Below, in pieces: positions 26,075 to 36,394 of a stretch of 64,000 nucleotides of DNA (its first letter is position 1; every line of letters starts with the position of its first letter). Origin of the DNA: Prosapia bicincta (Eukaryota > Arthropoda > Insecta > Hemiptera > Cercopidae); assembly GCA_036971475.1 (NCBI GenBank), contig JBAIZL010000001.1, positions 148,787,044-148,851,043 on the forward strand. The letters are read 5' to 3'. The position numbers and the translations under genes are program-made. The notes below the pieces were generated by a model. It had not been told where the DNA came from, made no database searches, and saw only the letters and a list, made by a program, of their open reading frames with translations.

Positions 26075-27108
26075 TTTTCATGCGGCTGTGAGGCAACAAA
26101 TGATATATAAAAAAAAAGTAATGAATCCTATACCAATTAAAGCCAACATTATAGGCTTTCATTTCATATTTTACATTTATTTAAAATTTGTTTTCTAACC
26201 TAAAAAATCTCTTGCAAATTACTGATGTTTAGACGAGCCATGTAAATTGCGGGGTAATTTGCTTAGAGACAGAAATATTCACGTTTTAAAAATACTCTAC
26301 GAAAGCCAATATCGATATAGAAATTATGTTCCTACCATGGTTTTACCCTGTACATTAGTTTTCCCCATGACAATTAGTTTTGGCACAATATCACCTTTTC
26401 GAAAACATGACTTTCGGATTTTCAATTAACATAAAATTATAAACATAAAAATAACCTTACATATCACATTAAATTTGCTTTGATCGAAACATCTGTTTAT
26501 AATATACCAAAAGGTATGGATACGTCATAAAGCTGTGATTAGCTACATTATATACTTGTTATTGCCGGTAACACATTTAGTGTTCAACGTCCGGTCACGT
26601 ACGTTTATAGTGAATCCTATACATGGGTTTACATAAGCCTGTCAGTAATATTTCTTATTATCGTTGAATCTTATACAGAGGCACGCTCCGGTACGGTGAA
26701 GAAGCCTGCTCCAGCAACAAAAACTACAAGATTTCTTTTCTGTATCATTGGTTTTCTGTAAAATATTTTTGACGCATTTAATTCACTTTTTCAATCAGTT
26801 ATTGGAATATAAATAACTCTTTATTGTATTGACTTCAATTGATTTGTTTTCTCGATACATTTGTTGTAAAAAACTCATTATTTTAAAAACAAAATAAGGT
26901 AATATAAATTTATTTTTTGTTTAAATTTTAATTCTGACAGTTGATTTCTATATCACATAAAAAACTTCTGACTATACGAAGTTAACATTGCACCATTTAG
27001 GCCTATTAAGTTTCAATTTTTGAAATTGTTTAAAGTCGTGGCTAATTCGATAATCGTAGATAAAAGGTTTTAGGAAAATTACATACAAATATTATACCAT
27101 TGTATTCC
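26075..27108. other. AT-rich sequence without recognisable feature
   Basis: No gene or repeat recognised before the (AC)n target of the LTR element. Confidence 0.45.
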
Positions 27109-27124
27109 ACACACACACACACAC
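27109..27124. repeat. (AC)n left half of the LTR-element target site
   Basis: Sixteen bases of AC repeat abut the first base of the 5' LTR, and the AC repeat resumes directly after the last LTR at 43,032. A target duplication (for example ACAC) cannot be delimited inside the repeat. Confidence 0.85.
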
Positions 27125-29145
27125 TGCAACGGGGTGAGAGGCCGTCGCAAGTGGGAAATAAGTAATTTCCTGTTGTTTAGAAATAAAGCTGTTTTTAAAA
27201 TAATCAAGTAGGGAATTATACAATTATTAAAGAGGGAAAAATTAAATAGAACAGTAAATAGAATAGTTAAGCCACATTAAAGAATGTTATAAAATAAAGT
27301 TGTAATAACTAACTAAATTTGAACATCGAGAGTGAAGCGAAAAAATTCTAAGTGCCTAAAAAAGCTATTTTTCGAACCAAACCACGTAGAACTTTCATCG
27401 ACATTTCAAAAGAACCACAATAACCTAGAATGAACATTAAAGAAAACAGAATTCAAAAAACTTAAGAAACAAAAAAGTTACAGCCGTTTAAATAAAATAG
27501 ACATTTTTCAGTGTTCTAAAATTAATTATCAAACTATGCAAGCTAAAACAGATTCGTTGCCCGACTTGCCTGTACAAGGAATAAATCGAGCGATAGCAAA
27601 CTTGCAGGCGGGGTGCGGTAGGTTGAATTCACCGCTATATATACTTGGTCTCTAAGCCTTTAGAGACAGTCTGTAAAAATTTTCTAACACGAGGTGCCGC
27701 GGGACGCTATGCTGGACCGCGAGTAGAGACCGTCAGCAGGCCAGATGGACGATAACCTCAGCGCTTTCGACATCCAGGACCACCAAGGATGAAGGCTCCA
27801 GACTCAGCCTCCAGGACGCTCGAATAGAGGGAGACCACCACCGACGAACCAGGGATGGCGACTTCCGGTGTCCAAGGACCAGGGAATCCAGACGAGGGAC
27901 CCCAAGGACCGGCAAGAACATCTTTGGCAAGTCATTTTCTTTATTCGAAATCAGTCACGTCAAATTTAGTTAGTTAATTTTATTAAATTCAAACAAATTT
28001 GCAAGCTTAAAACAATGACTTCACTCTTTATAAAATTTAAATAAATTGTATGCTAAGTAAATGAATTTATGTGCTCAGAATATTTAAAATAATGAATATT
28101 AAAATTACAAAAGATTTTTGGCCATAAGCCGTTTATTTAAAGAAAATGAGAAATTTTCGAATATTATAAATTTAAAAATTAAAGGTCATAAGTTATGAAT
28201 TTACCAATTCCATATAGGAGATAAAATATTATTATGTGTAATTTTGAAAATGATTTTATGTTAATGTAAATGTAATAAATCTATATGCAAAGTATAATTT
28301 TTTAAAGCATAAGAAACAAGAAGTAACTCAGTGAATTGTTTTGCTAATATAATTGTGTAATACTTTGAAGGATAAATTTTCTTTTTTATTTCAATAAATA
28401 GAGTTAAATATGTCATAAAAATCAAGATTATTTGCATTCCATCCTGTGTCAAATAACCAATAAAAACTGTTTAGCTTTTTCCAACTAATATAAAAATGAT
28501 TATCAAATCAGTAAACAAATTTAATTAAATTTCATTAAATGGCAATAGATAAAGCCTAATGTTTTAAAGAGTTTCTCTCTACTAATCTCATGAGCTAGTC
28601 TAAAGATTAGTTGGTTTTTTGTAATAAAAGTCCAGAGATTTATCTACTGGCAGATTGTGTTTAAGAGGACACAGGAGCCTTTTAAAATAGGTATTTTTAA
28701 ACACAATCATATTTTGCACGTTCCCTTGCTGTTTCTGCAGATCATCATCAGGTGGTAAGACTCTGTGTGTATTATGTGTATTTTTCTAAATGTGTTTCTT
28801 TCCAGCTGACTATTAATTTGACATGTGTGACTATACTTAGACCATACACAATTGATAAACTTATTTAGGAGGGTTTATATGTATTTTAAATAGTAGTCAG
28901 CGGGAATAGGCTTGTTGTGGGTTTGGCCCTACGAGCAGGAAACATACACTTTACTCTGGGAGTTTAGCACGGTTTTACCAGCAGGGTGATAGGCAGAGGT
29001 TTGGTTGTTTATAAATATGTTTTCTTGTAAACAATTAAATTTTAGTATTCTGCAAGAAAGGTTTTAAACAACACAACAAAACGACCGCGTGGAGCTGCGG
29101 TGGTAGGGAAGGTAGAGGTTAGGTAAGGTGGGGGGGGACGTTGCA
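27125..29145 (+). repeat. 5' LTR (LTR1), 2,021 bp
   Basis: Starts TGCAACGGGG and ends ACGTTGCA. It contains a TATA-like TATATATA at 27,636, a GC-rich island of about 230 bp (27,690-27,925) in otherwise AT-rich sequence, a 12 bp hairpin GATTGTGTTTAA/TTAAACACAATC (28,653-28,664 and 28,697-28,708), and a G-rich 3' end with eight consecutive G (29,099-29,138). I saw no difference from LTR2 and LTR3. The 65-codon minus-strand frame in the GC island lacks recognisable motifs. Confidence 0.93.
27636..27667 (+). promoter_or_regulatory. Putative LTR1 core promoter: TATA box and hairpin
   Basis: TATATATA (27,636-27,643) is followed 4 bp later by a perfect 8 bp inverted repeat GTCTCTAA/TTAGAGAC with a 4 nt loop (27,648-27,667). 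A start about 30 bp after the TATA box would lie at the end of this hairpin. It is repeated in LTR2 and LTR3. Assigning promoter function is inference from position and motif. Confidence 0.5.
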
Positions 29146-29149
29146 GAAT

Positions 29150-29170
29150 TGGCGCCCGGACGGTAGGGAC
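29150..29170 (+). other. Primer binding site, tRNA-Lys type (copy 1)
   Basis: Four bases after the LTR, TGGCGCCCGGAC matches the complement of the tRNA-Lys(UUU) 3' end (CCA tail plus acceptor strand). After these 12 bases there is a GGT insertion before the expected AGGGAC. Confidence 0.8.
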
Positions 29171-29451
29171 TTTGAACAGGTTCCCTTTATCAAAATTGAA
29201 TAATTAAATAATAGAAATGAATCGAGATAGTTTAAATAAATGAAGTCAAAATGTTTTAAATAATGAAATTAAATTTTTAAATAATAATATAAATTGAACA
29301 AATCCAAGAGCGTAAAAATAAAATAAATAGATAAATAAATTTGTATAGGATTTAGTCGAAAGAGCGGGTAGGAACCATCTGGCCTAAACCAAATCGAAAA
29401 GAAAGGAATAAGTACATAAATAAATAATTGAATATTAAATAGTAAATCAAA

Positions 29452-30729
29452 ATGTCAAAACCCGAGATAGATAAATTGATGGCCTATTTCAAGGCAAAGG
29501 AGGAAAAAGACAAAGAAGAGCGAGAGAAAGAGAAGGCGGAAGCGAAGCGATTGAGAGAGGAGGAGAAACAATTGAGAGAAAAAGAGAAGGAGGAAGTCAA
29601 ACAAAGGGAGAAGGAGAGAGATGACAAAGAAAAACAATGGAGAGCGGAGGAGAAACAATTGAGAGAGAAAGAGAAGGAAGAAGAAAAACGATGGAGAGCG
29701 GAAGAGAAACGATTAAGAGAGGAAGAGAGACAACTGAGAGAGAAGGAAAAAGCCGAAGAGAAAATAGAAAGACAACGGTTATGGGAGGCTTTCCAGGGAA
29801 AATTCGAAGACTATCAAAAAGAAAATGAGACTAAGACAAGTCATATATATGAGAAGTTAAGCGAACATGAGACAGAAATTGAGAGACTAAAAACTAAAAC
29901 GGAAACAAAAACGGCTAAATTAAACGAGAAAGTACAGGATATCCAAGAGGACATTAAATCGGTAAAGCAACAAGTTGCAAAGGTAAAGCAAACCGCTGGA
30001 GCGGGAATAGTAACACAAGTTTGCTTACCAAGGGTAATAGACAGGAACGGGGAGGCTACGTACCGTAGGATTGAGTTCTGGGGGAATGACAAGGAAGATC
30101 CAATGACATTCCTAGAGGAAATAGAAGATCTATTTTCTGAAATAGACAATACTATGGACGAGACTGCAAAATTAAGAATTGTAGAGCGATATTTGAAAGG
30201 GGCAGCGGATGCATGGTGGAAAGCCATAAAGAACAATACAGAAACTTATTCTGAATTCAGGCAGGAATTCACGGAGCATTTCTGGAGTTATCGCCAGCAG
30301 GATAGGGTACGCAGACAGATAAATCAAGGGCGCTACCATAATAATGGACCATACTCTATGGCAGAGTATTTTATTATGATGGTAAACAGGGCGAAAAACT
30401 TAGACCCGATAATCCCAGAGAACCATCTAATTTTCATGTTAATGAAACATTTCGGGAGTAATGTTCAGCTAGCTAGTGTGGGGAACCCCACAAGTAACAT
30501 CAAACAAGCGATAGTTTTCCTACAACAGCTAGACAGCGTTACTGATAACGGAAATGGTAATGGGAACGCTCAAAAAAGTCAACAGAGGCAGGTTGCTCCA
30601 AACCAACAACCTAACCCTAACCCAAGGTCCCATGGTGATACCGCAAAATACCAAGAGACCAAGTATCCTAAAAACCCTCATCCTAAATCGCCTATCCCCG
30701 GACCAAGCGACCACAAGCCAAAAAACTAA
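29452..30729 (+). CDS. gag: Gag polyprotein of LTR retrotransposon (copy 1), 425 aa
   Basis: Structural protein expected to assemble into cytoplasmic particles that package element RNA. Residues 10-115 are an extreme K/E/R-rich coiled coil built from repeats of EEKQLREKEK and WRAEEK; 125-180 form a second coiled coil. Residues 215-365 resemble the retrotransposon Gag core: YLKGAADAWWKAI (247-259) and FRQEFTEHFW (269-278), a pattern typical of Ty3/gypsy Gag. The Pro/Asn/Gln-rich tail (365-425) has no CCHC zinc knuckle, so RNA binding would rest on basic residues. The start is the first ATG of the frame. The stop follows a slippery A AAA AAC, linking it to the protease frame. The only difference noticed from copy 2 is a synonymous GAA/GAG. 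Confidence 0.9.
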   Translation: MSKPEIDKLMAYFKAKEEKDKEEREKEKAEAKRLREEEKQLREKEKEEVKQREKERDDKEKQWRAEEKQLREKEKEEEKRWRAEEKRLREEERQLREKEKAEEKIERQRLWEAFQGKFEDYQKENETKTSHIYEKLSEHETEIERLKTKTETKTAKLNEKVQDIQEDIKSVKQQVAKVKQTAGAGIVTQVCLPRVIDRNGEATYRRIEFWGNDKEDPMTFLEEIEDLFSEIDNTMDETAKLRIVERYLKGAADAWWKAIKNNTETYSEFRQEFTEHFWSYRQQDRVRRQINQGRYHNNGPYSMAEYFIMMVNRAKNLDPIIPENHLIFMLMKHFGSNVQLASVGNPTSNIKQAIVFLQQLDSVTDNGNGNGNAQKSQQRQVAPNQQPNPNPRSHGDTAKYQETKYPKNPHPKSPIPGPSDHKPKN

Positions 30730-30783
30730 ATATAAGGATCTCTGGCAACAATCAGGGAGATAAGTTAACCAGGTTAGAGATCC
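30720..30783 (+). promoter_or_regulatory. Putative -1 ribosomal frameshift signal (copy 1)
   Basis: The heptamer A AAA AAC (30,720-30,726) occupies the last two sense codons of gag in the correct phase, directly before TAA. Nine bases after it starts an 8 bp perfect stem GGATCTCT (30,736-30,743) / AGAGATCC (30,776-30,783) enclosing 32 nt. The -1 frame is open from the slip site through to the protease ORF. A AAA AAC followed by a stem or pseudoknot is a classic gag-pro signal in retroviruses and retroelements. Confidence 0.75.
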
Positions 30784-32333
30784 GAAGCAATAAGAAGTTT
30801 AAAAAAATTCAGAGCGAGAGACCGAAGGAAAAGCCGGTTTACCATCATAATAAGATCAGGCTAGGCGGTTTTTCCATGTCTATTAGGGACGATTTGTTAG
30901 AGGAAAGAATTGACTCGGTTATAACACTAGAGAATATAGACCAGTGTCCAGTGATAGAGTGCGAAATTAAGGACCATAAGCTAATTGCACAAGTTGATAC
31001 AGGTGCCCAAATGTCTGTGATTAAAACAGAAAAATACATAGCCCTAAAACAAAGCGGGAATTTATTCTATGAGCTACCTATAGCTAATGTAGCGATAGTC
31101 ACAGCATTAGGGTCAACCTGTAAACGGGTCAAATTACAAACAATGCTACCTCTAACATTAAACGGACACACAAAGGAATTTGTTTTCTTGATTGTGGACA
31201 ATCTACGGGTTGACCTCATCTTGGGAGCAAATACTTTGTGTGCGTTAAAAGCCCGGATAAACATGGAGAGATCGTTCATGACGTATGAAATTGATGGATA
31301 TCTGCTGCACCAGGAGTTTCTTGTATCGAATAATAATAAAAATAATATAAAACAAGAGATAGGATGTAATAAAATTAATAAAATAACAAACAAAAATGCT
31401 AACAAAAATGTAATATGTTCCGACGTTACAAGCGGGGAACAGGAAATAAATATAATAGATTCGTCTTTTATAGACGGGCAAATTAACGACGGCAAATTAA
31501 CACCTGTAGAGCCGACATTGGAGTGCCCGATAGTGAATAGCGTGCAGAAGGGGCTGTTCACGGGAAAGGATCAGGAAGATGGGTCCTTATGCGAGTTAGG
31601 CGATGACAAACTAAAAAATAAACAAACACGAAACAAAAATATGACTAAAAATGTAAAAAGTTCCACCGATACAAGCGGGGAACAAAAAATGAAATCAAAA
31701 CAATTGTCAACGAATAAGGTTAAGAACGAGGTTACCAAAAATTTAAAGAACAAATTGTGCGAAAATTCGAGGAAGAGAGAATTATTGAACTGTGAAAGAA
31801 CGGAATCAAGTAAGCTAACGGGATTAAACAAAGCAAAAAATGGGTTAACCAAACCTATAACAAACAAATTAAATAATGACGAGGGAGGATTCAACGAATT
31901 AAATAAAAATGGCTACAAGCCGAAACAAATAAAATTCCAACAAGTTAGGGAAAGACCTAATTGTCGGGAAACAAATCCGTTAGACTTAACAAGAATTCCA
32001 AAGCACTTTAATTCTAACCAATCTTGCTTGAAAACGAAGTCCAAATTGTTTGCTAAAAATAAATTTAAAAGTAAATCTCACCAGTATAAAAATTATCAAA
32101 ATAAACCAAGTAAAAATAAATCAAAAACAAAAATAAAATACAGGAATTACGCACAATGGCGTAACACAAAACGCCGAAAGAAAATCAGAACGCGTAAAAC
32201 ATGTCTTAAAATAAATACGCTTAAATTGGAAAATACAAATAATCATTGCATTTTAAATAAACAAGAAATGTTGAAGTTACCAGAATTGCTAAACAGTTAT
32301 TCAGACGTGTTTGATGAAGAGTTTTATGAATGA
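30726..32333 (+). CDS. pro: Aspartic protease frame of LTR retrotransposon (copy 1), truncated pol
   Basis: The frame is open from the slippery site; the first ATG is at 30,876, giving 485 codons if initiated there. Numbered from that Met, it has the retropepsin active-site motif DTGA (41-44, preceded by LIAQV) and the second conserved ILGANTL motif (115-121), so it should form a homodimeric aspartic protease that matures Gag. Residues 150-460 are a low-complexity Lys/Asn-rich region with an internal duplication (TSGEQ twice). The last residues, ELLNSYSDVFDEE (470-482), look like the segment just upstream of RT in gypsy-type Pol, and then the frame stops. Usual Pol would continue for about 800 residues. 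Expression as a Gag-Pro fusion is inferred. Confidence 0.85.
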   Translation, partial: LNIRISGNNQGDKLTRLEIRSNKKFKKIQSERPKEKPVYHHNKIRLGGFSMSIRDDLLEERIDSVITLENIDQCPVIECEIKDHKLIAQVDTGAQMSVIKTEKYIALKQSGNLFYELPIANVAIVTALGSTCKRVKLQTMLPLTLNGHTKEFVFLIVDNLRVDLILGANTLCALKARINMERSFMTYEIDGYLLHQEFLVSNNNKNNIKQEIGCNKINKITNKNANKNVICSDVTSGEQEINIIDSSFIDGQINDGKLTPVEPTLECPIVNSVQKGLFTGKDQEDGSLCELGDDKLKNKQTRNKNMTKNVKSSTDTSGEQKMKSKQLSTNKVKNEVTKNLKNKLCENSRKRELLNCERTESSKLTGLNKAKNGLTKPITNKLNNDEGGFNELNKNGYKPKQIKFQQVRERPNCRETNPLDLTRIPKHFNSNQSCLKTKSKLFAKNKFKSKSHQYKNYQNKPSKNKSKTKIKYRNYAQWRNTKRRKKIRTRKTCLKINTLKLENTNNHCILNKQEMLKLPELLNSYSDVFDEEFYE

Positions 32334-34055
32334 GTAAAAAATATTTTAAAACTAAATACTATTAAGAAAGGCAGTACAAATAAATAACCGCTGTACTTTT
32401 AAATAAACCAGAATTGTCTAGGTTGAAATAATTTATAACAAAGTATTCAGATGTTTGAATGAAAGACCCACTGAGTCGAACAAATGTAAACAAAGGCTCA
32501 AGGTTAAGGGCAATCACTTGTGTTTGTAAACACAGCCACAATGAAGTATCCGGTGGACGGGCGGGGAACGAGTTTATAAAAACATTCCTTGTAACAAAAT
32601 AAGCCGGACGTACCAAAATGTATTTAAAACAGGACAAAGTCAATAGGATGTTCTACGGATATTCCAAAAATGTTTAATGGAAATGTTTAAGGGATATGAA
32701 ACAAACTCAGGAACAATAACCTGATTTGTTACAATTAATCAAATCAACTGTGTCAATAATTATAAAATATCTTGTAATGTATTCTGTAGAATTGTATATG
32801 ATGTTAAAAACGTTGAGAAGTTTTATGACGGGTAAAGGGATTCTAGAATGTGATCTTTACACTGATTATAATAAAAATACGGAAATGCCAAATTAAAATA
32901 TTGTTCAATAATAGAACCAGTACGCGAGCGATAAGCTAACTTAGGCAGGAATCAAATTGTCAGAATGATTAACAAAATGATTTAATGTAAAAACAAGAAT
33001 AAGCGGTAATTGAATAAGGCTAAATCTAGACTTTAAGATTAGCTACTTATTTGTAAAGGGACGAATGTTAAAATCTAAAACAAACTATTTAATAACTAAA
33101 TCAACATTACAAAAGTATTATTCAGGAAGTCTTTGTGTATATTGAGCAAACATTGCCGAGCTACCTCCACTACGTAAATCAAACAAGCGGGTTAAATCAG
33201 GCAACAATCAGGCAGATAGCAGGCGAATCTTAATGACTTGTACAACAAATACGCGGACAGACTTTTGCAAAATCAAACAAGAAATTTCTGTGCATGAAAT
33301 AGTGGGTCGTTAGATCAGACTATCACTGTACAATATAAAACAAGAAAACTTGTGTATTGACGATCAAGGTCGCAACACTTAGAAACTTTGCATTAAAATA
33401 AGAAGCAATCGAGATTATCAAGTGAACTTCGATAATCTGGACACAAGCCAGTTTTATAAACTGTACAATCCAAAGATAGAGAATTTAAAAAGCAAGGTTC
33501 GTTCCGTTTAATATGATAAGTAGAATTGTTGTATTAGAATGTTTACAAGCCAGCTCATTGACCTTGCCAGGTAGTTTGGAATGTAGAATCCACGCAATAG
33601 TTAGCCGCTAGGAAAGGTTTATCAGAAAATAAACAAATTAAACTAGATAAACTGTACTTCCACAGCTGACACAATAATACGTAATAGTTAAGATATGAAT
33701 GGAATATGTTTAAAAAATAGTATTGTAAGATTAGTTAGGTTTTTAATTGCAAGTCATTGTTTTTAAAGCCATAACTAGTATAAAATGAAATTGACGTGGT
33801 AAATATATAAAGGAAATGACAGCCATCAGTGTGGTGAATAATGTGTAATTTGACAAAATAAAAGTTAGTGTAAACAAAAGTGACTAATAAATTACTAATT
33901 GACTTGTGTTTGAAGTGTTTCAGGGTGAAAACTTCTCAAGAGACAAGAGAATAATAATAAGAAAATTTTGTAATAGGATAAGATAGTTTAAGTAATAATA
34001 AGATAAGGAATTGGTAAAAAACATTTTAACAAAGTAAAAATATTTTTAACCTCTC
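32334..34055 (+). other. Non-coding tail replacing pol (copy 1)
   Basis: About 1.7 kb with no frame of note on the coding strand, occupying the position of RT, RNase H and integrase. A segment at about 32,393-32,460 is a degenerate second copy of the end of the protease frame (32,251-32,316, the YSDVF region), now with stops. It may be decayed pol DNA or captured sequence. No RT (YxDD), RNase H or integrase (HHCC, DDE) motif was recognised by eye. Confidence 0.7.
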
Positions 34056-34067
34056 AAACGGGGAAAT
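34056..34067 (+). other. Polypurine tract (copy 1)
   Basis: AAACGGGGAAAT lies immediately upstream of the TGCAAC start of LTR2, the position for plus-strand priming. It is short and interrupted by one C. Confidence 0.65.
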
Positions 34068-36088
34068 TGCAACGGGGTGAGAGGCCGTCGCAAGTGGGAA
34101 ATAAGTAATTTCCTGTTGTTTAGAAATAAAGCTGTTTTTAAAATAATCAAGTAGGGAATTATACAATTATTAAAGAGGGAAAAATTAAATAGAACAGTAA
34201 ATAGAATAGTTAAGCCACATTAAAGAATGTTATAAAATAAAGTTGTAATAACTAACTAAATTTGAACATCGAGAGTGAAGCGAAAAAATTCTAAGTGCCT
34301 AAAAAAGCTATTTTTCGAACCAAACCACGTAGAACTTTCATCGACATTTCAAAAGAACCACAATAACCTAGAATGAACATTAAAGAAAACAGAATTCAAA
34401 AAACTTAAGAAACAAAAAAGTTACAGCCGTTTAAATAAAATAGACATTTTTCAGTGTTCTAAAATTAATTATCAAACTATGCAAGCTAAAACAGATTCGT
34501 TGCCCGACTTGCCTGTACAAGGAATAAATCGAGCGATAGCAAACTTGCAGGCGGGGTGCGGTAGGTTGAATTCACCGCTATATATACTTGGTCTCTAAGC
34601 CTTTAGAGACAGTCTGTAAAAATTTTCTAACACGAGGTGCCGCGGGACGCTATGCTGGACCGCGAGTAGAGACCGTCAGCAGGCCAGATGGACGATAACC
34701 TCAGCGCTTTCGACATCCAGGACCACCAAGGATGAAGGCTCCAGACTCAGCCTCCAGGACGCTCGAATAGAGGGAGACCACCACCGACGAACCAGGGATG
34801 GCGACTTCCGGTGTCCAAGGACCAGGGAATCCAGACGAGGGACCCCAAGGACCGGCAAGAACATCTTTGGCAAGTCATTTTCTTTATTCGAAATCAGTCA
34901 CGTCAAATTTAGTTAGTTAATTTTATTAAATTCAAACAAATTTGCAAGCTTAAAACAATGACTTCACTCTTTATAAAATTTAAATAAATTGTATGCTAAG
35001 TAAATGAATTTATGTGCTCAGAATATTTAAAATAATGAATATTAAAATTACAAAAGATTTTTGGCCATAAGCCGTTTATTTAAAGAAAATGAGAAATTTT
35101 CGAATATTATAAATTTAAAAATTAAAGGTCATAAGTTATGAATTTACCAATTCCATATAGGAGATAAAATATTATTATGTGTAATTTTGAAAATGATTTT
35201 ATGTTAATGTAAATGTAATAAATCTATATGCAAAGTATAATTTTTTAAAGCATAAGAAACAAGAAGTAACTCAGTGAATTGTTTTGCTAATATAATTGTG
35301 TAATACTTTGAAGGATAAATTTTCTTTTTTATTTCAATAAATAGAGTTAAATATGTCATAAAAATCAAGATTATTTGCATTCCATCCTGTGTCAAATAAC
35401 CAATAAAAACTGTTTAGCTTTTTCCAACTAATATAAAAATGATTATCAAATCAGTAAACAAATTTAATTAAATTTCATTAAATGGCAATAGATAAAGCCT
35501 AATGTTTTAAAGAGTTTCTCTCTACTAATCTCATGAGCTAGTCTAAAGATTAGTTGGTTTTTTGTAATAAAAGTCCAGAGATTTATCTACTGGCAGATTG
35601 TGTTTAAGAGGACACAGGAGCCTTTTAAAATAGGTATTTTTAAACACAATCATATTTTGCACGTTCCCTTGCTGTTTCTGCAGATCATCATCAGGTGGTA
35701 AGACTCTGTGTGTATTATGTGTATTTTTCTAAATGTGTTTCTTTCCAGCTGACTATTAATTTGACATGTGTGACTATACTTAGACCATACACAATTGATA
35801 AACTTATTTAGGAGGGTTTATATGTATTTTAAATAGTAGTCAGCGGGAATAGGCTTGTTGTGGGTTTGGCCCTACGAGCAGGAAACATACACTTTACTCT
35901 GGGAGTTTAGCACGGTTTTACCAGCAGGGTGATAGGCAGAGGTTTGGTTGTTTATAAATATGTTTTCTTGTAAACAATTAAATTTTAGTATTCTGCAAGA
36001 AAGGTTTTAAACAACACAACAAAACGACCGCGTGGAGCTGCGGTGGTAGGGAAGGTAGAGGTTAGGTAAGGTGGGGGGGGACGTTGCA
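34068..36088 (+). repeat. Shared middle LTR (LTR2), 2,021 bp
   Basis: Begins TGCAACGGGG and ends ACGTTGCA. It serves as 3' LTR of copy 1 and 5' LTR of copy 2. Same landmarks as LTR1 at +6,943. One shared LTR between two internal regions is what LTR-LTR recombination, or integration of a multimeric form, produces. Confidence 0.93.
34579..34610 (+). promoter_or_regulatory. Putative LTR2 core promoter: TATA box and hairpin
   Basis: TATATATA followed by GTCTCTAA/TTAGAGAC, identical to the LTR1 arrangement; it would drive copy 2. Confidence 0.5.
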
Positions 36089-36092
36089 GAAT

Positions 36093-36113
36093 TGGCGCCC
36101 GGACGGTAGGGAC
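36093..36113 (+). other. Primer binding site, tRNA-Lys type (copy 2)
   Basis: Same TGGCGCCCGGAC plus GGT insertion as copy 1, four bases after LTR2. Confidence 0.8.
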
Positions 36114-36394
36114 TTTGAACAGGTTCCCTTTATCAAAATTGAATAATTAAATAATAGAAATGAATCGAGATAGTTTAAATAAATGAAGTCAAAATGTTTT
36201 AAATAATGAAATTAAATTTTTAAATAATAATATAAATTGAACAAATCCAAGAGCGTAAAAATAAAATAAATAGATAAATAAATTTGTATAGGATTTAGTC
36301 GAAAGAGCGGGTAGGAACCATCTGGCCTAAACCAAATCGAAAAGAAAGGAATAAGTACATAAATAAATAATTGAATATTAAATAGTAAATCAAA

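Noticed and set aside
27733..27930. 65-codon minus-strand frame in the GC-rich part of each LTR
   Set aside because: No motif is visible, it is antisense to the element, and GC-rich DNA lacks stops by chance. Conservation across the three LTRs reflects their recent copying.
28737..28765. Hammerhead-like CTGATGA ... GAAA on the minus strand inside each LTR
   Set aside because: Helix II would be only about 2 bp and no helix I complementarity could be found, so it does not meet the standard set by the palindromic elements.
31067..31561. Hydrophobic 164-codon and other antisense frames opposite gag and protease
   Set aside because: They are shadows of the coding strand: antisense of Lys/Asn-rich codons reads as Phe/Leu/Ile.
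32362..34055. Possible env or remaining pol in the LTR element tail
   Set aside because: No frame longer than about 90 codons, no RT YxDD, RNase H, integrase or signal/transmembrane pattern recognised. A profile search would be decisive.
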